This document shows positions 56,509 through 64,000 of a DNA stretch of 64,000 nucleotides, one piece after another (position 1 is the first letter of the stretch; the number at the start of each line of letters is the position of its first letter). The position numbers and the translations under genes are program-made. The stretch comes from Nyssa sinensis (lineage: Eukaryota; Streptophyta; Magnoliopsida; Cornales; Nyssaceae): NCBI GenBank assembly GCA_008638375.1, contig CM018033.1, positions 12,670,880 to 12,734,879 on the forward strand, read 5' to 3'. The notes under the pieces were generated by a model that was not told the origin of the DNA, made no database searches, and was given only the letters and a program-made list of their open reading frames with translations.

Positions 56509-58711
56509 ATGGAAGGATTAAGAGAGGGTGGATCGATCTCCTATCCACCTTTATTTGATGACTCAAATTATGCATATTAGAAAGCTCGCATGAGAGCATT
56601 TCTAATATCCGTGGATGAACGAGTGTAGCTCACCATCTAAGAAGGTTAGACCACACCGGTCACAACTGTAACTAGGGAAATCTCCTCCGTACCCAAGCCT
56701 CCAAACACATGGAATGAATTAGAGCTTAGATTTAGTGGATACAACCCTAAAGGCTTAAATGTCATTTTTAATGCGGTAACTCTGGATGAGTTTCGCCGCA
56801 TCATGACATGTAAAACATCCAAAGAAGCATGGGAGATCCTCGTGACTACCCTTGAACATTGGTGATTAAGAGGTCTAAGCTTCGAATGCTCACCTCTAGG
56901 TTTGAATCACTTAGAATGGAGGATTCAGACACTTATACTGAGTTATATGCAAAGTTAAGTGATATAGTGAATTCTTCATTTAACCTAGGTGAAAATATTG
57001 ATAGGACCAAAATGGTTTGAAAGATTTTGAGATCATTTCCCGAAAGCATTCCAACTTAAGGTCACTGCCATTGAGGAGAGTAAGGATGTCGACTCTCTTG
57101 TTGTTAATGAACTAGTTGGCATTTTACAAACATTTGAGCTAACTCTAAGGCAAGCAAAGAAGACCGAAAGTATTGCCTTGAAATCAACTCAATAAGATAA
57201 TGAAGGAGACATTGAGGTTAACGCCGAGTCCATGAATAAGGAAGACTTAGCCTTACTTGTGAGGAGGTTTAACAAATACCTCAAGGGTAGAATTTCAAAT
57301 CCTAAGGGATCGCAAAATTCTAATAGAAGATCCCTAGGAAACTCTAGCAACACAAAATACAAGGTTCAAAAAAACTTCTTGTAGTGGTGATAGAAAAATA
57401 CCTTCATCTCAATCCTTATCTAAGACGATAGAGTGCTATCATTGTCATAATTTTGGTCACAAAGCGGCTGATTGCCCAAACAATAGAAAAGGAAAGTCTA
57501 ATAATCGAAAAGCAATGAAATCCACTCTATCCGATTGTAAGGAAGAGGAGAAAAAGGAAGAGGGTGAAGATGATGATGATGAAGGTAATGGAAGTCAATT
57601 CTTAGCTTTTACAAGTATCACCAATGTCCTTGAAGGTTCTTCATCCATTGAGGATGATAAACAAAGGAACAATGAAAAACTTGTGAGTAGTGATAGTGAT
57701 ATTGAACATGAAAATACTATTGAGATTACATATGAAAAACTATTCAACGAGTCAATTAATCTCAAGAAATCTAACATGAAACTTATCACTAAACTCAAAT
57801 TATGTGAAAAAGAGAAGGGTGCTCTTGTAGTTGATAAATCCTTATTGAATCAACTAAATGAGAAAAAATTCTCTCTTAGAAAGGTTGAGTCCTTAGAAAA
57901 AGAGAAATTTATTGTTTGTTGAGGTATGGGGACTTAAATCTTCCTTAGAAGCTTGTAATGTTGAAATGAATGAATTAAATTCTAAAGTTCACTCACTTAG
58001 TAAAGAACTTAAACAAGCTAGGAAAGTCAAAATTACTCTTGAGGATAGGTTGAATAAGTTAGCTAAAATGATTAATATCGTCCAAATCAAGAATGATTAG
58101 AGTGGAATAGGTTATGAAAATTTTTTGGATAAAAACAAGCCTACTACATCCTCTCTAGGTCAATCACCTACTCTCAAACCGATTGTGTTTGTTTCGTCTA
58201 AACGTAAAGGTGTAGAAACACCTCAACCCAAGAGGTAACCATATCTTTAACCAAAGTCCTCAAGCACAAGCTCTTCCTCAACCTCAAACTAGACCACAAG
58301 CTAAACCTCAACCTAGATCATTATTTTGCTCTTATTGCTTGGTTGATGGTTATTATAGAAGGAAGTGTGAGTTTTTAAAGAAAAAGCAAACAAATTCTCA
58401 CATTTTAACCTTGGAAAACAAAGATGAGGATTGCATACTTAAAGCAACAATTGAACACTCATGTTCAAATATCAAGGAGCATGGCTCAAAGGATCTTGGA
58501 AATGACTAACCTTGAGAAGTCCCATGCCAATCCTTGTCCACAAATCAAGGTAGAAAAGAACAAAATTCAACATTTCATACCTATTCCCAAAAAACATCTA
58601 AGACAAATTTGGGTTAGGAATGACAAATTGAAGGGTCTAGAGAAGGAGTGTGCTAGTCACATTTCCTATTTTGCTGCTTCCTTAGGAAGAGTAAATGCCT
58701 CTCTTAGATGA
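56509..58711 (+). pseudogene. Copia-like gag with two zinc knuckles, copy B
   Basis: From the ATG at 56509 the frame reads MEGLREGGSISYPPLFDDSN, then AY-stop-KARMRAFLISVDERV, WNELELRFSGYNPKGLNVIFNAV, FRRIMTCKTSKEAWEIL. After frameshifts it continues LTSRFESLRMED, NELVGILQTFEL and CYHCHNFGHKAADC (CX2CX4HX4C, about 57432-57473). An acidic, coiled-coil-like tail with LNELNSKVHSLSKEL-type heptads follows. A second knuckle at 58327-58368 reads CSYCLVDGYYRRKC, with Tyr in place of the zinc-binding His. Stops within the first 60 codons fall mostly at expected Trp positions. It matches copy A in order. It ends near QIWVRNDKLKG, close to where Copia protease would start; no protease, integrase or reverse transcriptase follows. 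Confidence 0.8.
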
Positions 58712-59863
58712 CTAAGATAGAAATTAGAAATTTAGAGATCCTACTCTTCAATCTCATCTTAGAGTCTCCCTATAAATAGCTTAGATTCTTCTTACTCCAA
58801 TTCTTGTTGAAAATCATTCCTTGAGTAAGTTGTTCATGATTCCATAGTCTAGGTGTGCTTTAGATTAGTCATCTATTCTTGGTATATGGTTTCCCTTTGT
58901 GGATTTTTTTGTTTAAATTCATAGTTAGGTGTATTTCATGCCATTGTGATTCAAAAAATCCAAAAACATTTTTCTTTTGTTTTCATAGCTAATGGTAATC
59001 CCATTTTTTTGAAAATGGAAAATGAATTGAGATTTATTGTAAGTGGTTGAGACTATGTCATGTGTATTTTATTTTTTCAATATCCTCACTTAGTCTTATT
59101 CACTTGAGTACATGTAATCCTTCTTTCTACTTATGATCTCATTGTTTTGGTCTTTCATACTTCTTGCATGAGATTGCCTTGTAGATAGGTTGGACTTAAT
59201 GGTTTTATGTTTATATTTCAATAAGTCTATGGCTAAAAAGATTAATTTAGGTTAAAAAAATCAAATGATCTAAAAGAAAAGCCTAAAAAGATAATAGCAC
59301 ACACACTAAATGAAAAATCAAAGAGTGGACAAAAAGGGCTACCTTTGAGATAGTGTGCTTGCTAGCATTGGAAATCCTTTAAAAGAGCAGTCGACTCAAC
59401 TATGTGAAAGTCGCCTTGCAAAATGTGAGAAAAGTACAAATTCAAGTTGCAAAATTTGGCTTTTAAGTTGAGAGGGAGTTTTGGTTGGAAATGGTAAAAA
59501 ATTCCTAAGTTAATTGACTATGGTTGTTCGCTCTTATTGTAGTGTAAATCATTCAACACTATAGAGTCAACTTTGACATAAGAACATTTCATGGTTGAAG
59601 TTATTGCATATGTCTAACCACCATATTTGAGTGAGTAGAGAGTGAGCTTGCATGAATTTACGTGTTCTAGGATTAATCGAATATCTTGATTCAATTTAGA
59701 ACATATTTCATACTCTCTATGCCACTTAAAGTGTTCTTATACTTTCAGATTTCAACTCAAAAATATTAGGATTGTTTTTAGCTTTGTTTATAAAAGAATT
59801 CATCTAAGAGTTTTTCATGTTAAAAAATGAAGTTTTCCTAGAATAATTTTTGTTTCCCCTATT
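58712..59863 (+). other. Spacer of Copia-like copy B
   Basis: Non-coding, related to 9410-10269 of copy A. Pol would be expected here in an autonomous element and is absent. Confidence 0.5.
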
Positions 59864-62527
59864 TTTGCTGTAACACCCTGACCTGGTTAAATAGTAATTA
59901 GGTCACTAATTATTAATTAGTGACCCTAAAAAAAATAGTTAAGAAATCTAATCGGGATATAAACGACCATTTCAAAAATGGTTTCGAAACCTTAAATAAC
60001 GAGGTCGACTGGGGAAAAAATAAAATAAGGTTAGATTTATAAAATCAATACATGAAGAAGTAAATAATAAATTCAAATACATAAGAAAAATAAAACAAAA
60101 AGAGAATAACGGAAAAAGTTAAAATGACATTTTCCAAACAAGGCCTAATGGAAGAAATAGCAAAAATAGGCCAAAGTTGAGGCCAATGAATTTTGAAACC
60201 TTGACCCAAAAAGCAAGGGAGAACTTAAGCCCAAAAAATTGAGCCACTTGGGCTGCCCACATTTTGTGAAAAGTATTGCAACATATATGTATATATGTAT
60301 ATACAATAAAGTCGCCACCTCCCAAATGGACCAATAACATTACATGCAACATGTTTAATATATAAAAATAAATCTATATATAAGTGTGTTGCATGTGTTG
60401 TGTGAGTTTAGAGAAAAATCAGATTGTGTAAGTGTGTGCTCGGGTAGAGAGAGGAACTAGAGTGAGAAAGTGAGGTAGAGAGAGAAAGTGAAGGGAAAAG
60501 AAGAGAAAAAGGGTTGCATACAAACCTGAACCAACCCTAGATAAGAGAAAAAAAGAAAAAGAAAGGGAGAGAGAGACAAGAAGAAGGTATTTTTTTTCTT
60601 CCCTCACTCTTTCATTTTTTTTTTTTTAGCTACTGTTTTTATGTTTTATAAACATGCATGCACTCAAAATGTTAAGATGATGAAAGTTAAAAGAAGTAGG
60701 AGCTAAATAGGTAAGGCAGAAACCATAAAAAAAGTGGAATCCACCATTGATGGGCCTCTCTTGTGGAAGATCTAAATTGACCAAAAAGAAACTTGGTTTC
60801 TTCATTTGGGGCCCAAAATAGACCTTATGAGGGTTTCAAAAATCCTATCTCACGACCTAGAAGCCTAGGAGAAGACCTTTAAACCATGGCATGCAGGTTT
60901 TGGTTCTAAGAGGGAACATTCAAAACTTGATGTGAAACCTAGTTTTGAGACCGAGGACTTGAACCCTATGATAGGGGGACCATAAGAGAAGAAACCCCAT
61001 GAGGTTTGAGACAAAGATAAGGATATACCAGGGAGTTGTAGGTGCGGCCATGGTGAAGTAAAACCAATCTTTGAGCTTGATTTGAGGCACAAAACAAATT
61101 TATAACAATAGACAAAACTCCCATAATTGAAGTACAATAAAAAATAGAGAAGAATATGGCCCTAAAACTCATGAAATAGAAAGAAAACTTTCTAGGGTTT
61201 TGCATGAATAGTGGTCGTTGTGATGGGGAAGACGACACTGTCCATGGGTTGGATCTCGGGTCGGGTCCTGACCCACTATTTTAAAATGGGTTTGGCTTTA
61301 AATCAAAACTATGTCGTTTTGATTTAAAAAGAATAAAAGAATAAAAAAAGGGGGTAGGGCTAACGTCAGCATGACGTAGTGGATCGGCTCAACCAGTTGG
61401 TTTAGCACAAATTAGGCTGGTTCACTTAAAAATCAAAATAAACCCACTAGTGCAGACTGAAAATTCAAGAAATTGTAATTTGACCCTGAAAAGTTTGAAT
61501 AATCACACTAAAGCCCAACAGTAAATTAATTTAATAATATTTAAATAAGAAAATTACTAAAATGTCCCTAAGTCAAAAATGGGTCAAACGAAGTCTAAAT
61601 AAAATAAATGAATAATGTATTTTGACTATTTCGGGCATTCTGGATCCAATGGTGGGATCCATTTTACAAGACGAAACTCTAAAAATTTAGACATGTGAAA
61701 GGTGAAATTACCAGTTTACCTCTAATGATACCCGGGGCCAATTGAATATAAAAGGTAGTCCATCTTAACTATTTTGGACAATTCGGACTCAACGGTAGAG
61801 TCCATTTTAGCAAAAAAAGTACCAAAAAATAGGACACGTAAAAACATAAATCATAAAAATGCCCTTGACCTAAAATAAACTATAGATACACAAAATTTAG
61901 ATCTAGAAAAGTCTAAACCAATTATCTTTGACACTTTGAACCTAACGGTGACATCCTTTAGAGAAAAATAAGACCCGATACGTCCTTAAGACTTAATGAA
62001 GCTATGAAAAGAGGGTAGTTGGAATAGAAAAAGCTTTAAGTTAACAATTGACTTGTGTGATGCTTTGAACAAGAAAGTAACAAGATCTTGAATTGTGATT
62101 ATAGGGACCCTCATTAAGGAAGAATTTTTGAATTAAGCTTTTATGATTTCAGGTGAGTTCTTCATACCATGTTGAGGTGGATTTTCATTATAGATATAAA
62201 TATCGACTATTTTATGACCTTGATAATAGACATGCTTCATTTGCTATTGTTTTGAATGACTTATCGATGTGTATTGCCTTATAGCCTTTGGTAATAGATC
62301 CATTGTGCCTAGTACTTATTTTAAATGATCCATTAATACCTATATTTTCTCCCCTTGAATTAGGAAAACATTTTGTGGGATACTCAAGACACTATACAGT
62401 TTTATTATCGATTTCTGAACTGTTTTAACTAAAGGCTAAATATAGAACTTTTATTTGAATAAATGAGCTTGATATTGATGTTATTAATTTTGGATATGAT
62501 TTTAATGTTTTGAATAAAACACACTTC

Positions 62528-62772
62528 TATGATTGGTCGCTATTGAATAGATTGTGACTTTATTGAACCCTAACCACGGCGTATATTGGTGGTGTTATCA
62601 AATATTGATCTCAGTCAGCGAGGTTCTAATTTGCTGGCCATAGAATCTTTTATGATTGGTCATTATTGAATAAATTGTGACTTCATCGAACCCAACCATG
62701 GGGTATATTGGTGGTATTATCAAATATTGATCTCAGTCAGTGAGGTTCTAATTTGCTGGCCATAGAAGAAAT
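62528..62772 (+). repeat. Tandem duplication, 123-bp period, in the solo LTR
   Basis: Two copies beginning TATGATTGGTC at 62528 and 62651, both ending TTTGCTGGCCATAGAA. They are nearly identical, so the duplication is recent relative to the LTR. Confidence 0.9.
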
Positions 62773-62864
62773 TTTTTAATGATTTGAACTTTTATAAATA
62801 TCGAATGTGAACTATGATTGAACTTGGAATCATCGAACTGAGAACTATCAAACTACGATTATCA

Positions 62865-62903
62865 AACAATTTCATAGTTTGATTATCAAACTATGAAATT
62901 GTT
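62865..62903. repeat. Perfect 39-bp palindrome
   Basis: Arms of 19 bp (62865-62883 and 62885-62903) are perfect reverse complements with one central base. It lies in a stretch of ATCGAACTATGA-type short repeats (62790-63140) in the solo LTR. Confidence 0.95.
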
Positions 62904-63712
62904 GTCGAACTATATTATCGAACTATGATGTTGATTTTGAACTATGACTATTGTTATTGAAAATGATTTTGAACCGTAACTATGATCGAGTTACAATATT
63001 AAGCTATGATGTTGATTTGATTATGAGTATTGATATTGAAAACGACTTTGAACCATGTTTGAATTACAACACTATCATCGTTATCAAACTATATTATTGA
63101 ACCAATATTATGATTGTGCTATGTTATCGATTATTGATTTACAACTGTGTTTGAACTGAGATTTATTGAAAATGACTTTGATACTAGTTTATGATCTATT
63201 GTACTTTGATACGATGTATCCTAGTTCCATATGAGTATAGACATTTCAGAATGTATTACATAGTAGTTTTGAAACCCTTGGCATGTTATGGATTACTCAC
63301 TGAGCTGTCGAGCTCATACGGATTTTCATCCAATATATTTCAAGTAGCAATATTGGAAAGGAAATAGCAAGTTCAGCTAGGATAGTAGAAAGCTTATAAA
63401 CTATAAACCTTTTTGTATTAAGATTTTGTTAAACATGATATAGTTACTTTTGGTAAGTATGGAATGTATATCGAATATGACGTTAGCAGATTTTGAGAAT
63501 TTACATCATGTAATCTTGTGGTTACTATGGAATATATATGAATGACTGATGTTGAATGGTATACTGATGTTTTCATAATAGAAAAAGAATTTTATTCCAT
63601 TGTGTTTGATTAAATGAAAATGAGAAAAGTACTGTGATCATTATAAAAGGCCTCGGTGGCTGATCACGAACCCCTAATCCGCATAGGCTGGGTTTCGGGT
63701 TGTGATATTTGC

Positions 63713-64000
63713 TCAGTTGATTCGGGTAGAGAATAGTTAAATAGAGAAGGACACATTGTTTTTTTTTTAGAGAAGTGAAGTCTCGGGTCTTCGTTCGAAT
63801 GAAGGTCACTTATTCATTCAAACTAGAGACTGATCAGATTCAAAACACACGAGAAACCACCATTTGCTTCATTCTCTTGTGGTTTTCTCTCATATTCTCT
63901 CAAAATCCTCATAATTCTTCTCTAGATATTGATCCCGGACTTCATCATTTCCAATTTTCGTTCTGGTTAGTGTGATCTACACATTGAGGGTTCTTCTTTT
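63713..64000 (+). other. Continuation of Copia-like copy B
   Basis: Sequence beyond the solo LTR resumes copy B. It carries a TTCGTTCGAATGAA motif (about 63789) and a TTTCTCTC-rich stretch like that of copy A near 10120-10150, just before the second reading frame. That frame would lie outside the window. Confidence 0.45.

Larger units (their letters stand above)
59869..63707 (+). mobile_element. Solo LTR, subfamily B (3839 bp)
   Basis: Starts TGTAACACCCTGACC, ends GGGTTGTGATA (CA mutated to TA), and is flanked by a perfect 5-bp duplication TTTGC (59864-59868 and 63708-63712). It contains a GA-rich tract, CAACGGTAGAGTCCATTTTA modules, a 123-bp tandem duplication and a long palindrome. It interrupts Copia-like copy B. 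Confidence 0.92.

Noticed and set aside
60865..61238. Overlapping minus-strand ORFs of 90 codons
   Set aside because: They lie wholly within a solo LTR, have no family resemblance, and overlap each other in different frames.

Overview
This is nuclear DNA from a flowering plant, most likely a eudicot. It is AT-rich, full of long-terminal-repeat (LTR) retrotransposon debris and TA/GT/GA microsatellites, and its one substantial gene has GT-AG introns. That gene matches the NARROW LEAF 1 (NAL1) trypsin-like family closely enough to place every exon. No bacterial-style operons, CRISPR arrays, rRNA or intact tRNA genes are seen.

Layout. 1-7.9 kb is a decayed Ty3/gypsy element, probably of the Tat/Ogre type: a gag pseudogene, an unexplained ORF, several hairpin-rich minisatellite arrays, a polypurine tract and a 3' LTR. 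8.1-17.1 kb is a decayed Copia-like element with gag and a zinc knuckle, no recognisable pol, and a second reading frame resembling the 'putative plant transposon protein' family. That second frame is split by a 3.75 kb solo LTR. 17-21.6 kb is intergenic and holds a hAT-type MITE. 21.7-39.9 kb, minus strand, is a NAL1-like gene with five coding exons and about 600 codons. Two of its introns carry complete solo LTRs of 3.3 kb with perfect 5-bp target duplications; other introns hold a SINE and LINE remnants. 41.4-41.7 kb is an exon-1 fragment of a plastid soluble inorganic pyrophosphatase gene. 42.4-50.8 kb holds a truncated LTR copy, a possible Copia LTR with primer-binding site, and a minus-strand 4.0 kb LTR that follows the end of a gypsy pol frame. 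52.9-53.4 kb is a Mutator-type MITE. 54.8-64 kb is a second copy of the Copia-like family (5' LTR, primer-binding site, gag with two zinc knuckles), interrupted by a 3.84 kb solo LTR with a 5-bp target duplication.

The unifying theme is one family of very long LTRs (about 3.3-4.0 kb, TG...CA ends, 5-bp target duplications). It appears six times: four solo copies, one truncated copy and one attached to an internal region. The NAL1-like gene is the only probable host gene. It shows two separate single-base insertions that break its frame, in exons 3 and 5, so it is either a young pseudogene or carries assembly errors. I see no convincing new multi-gene system. The most unusual items are the paired frameshifts, the antisense tRNA-like promoter boxes inside the LTRs, the Copia-like family that pairs gag with a plant-transposon-domain frame, and the hairpin minisatellites.
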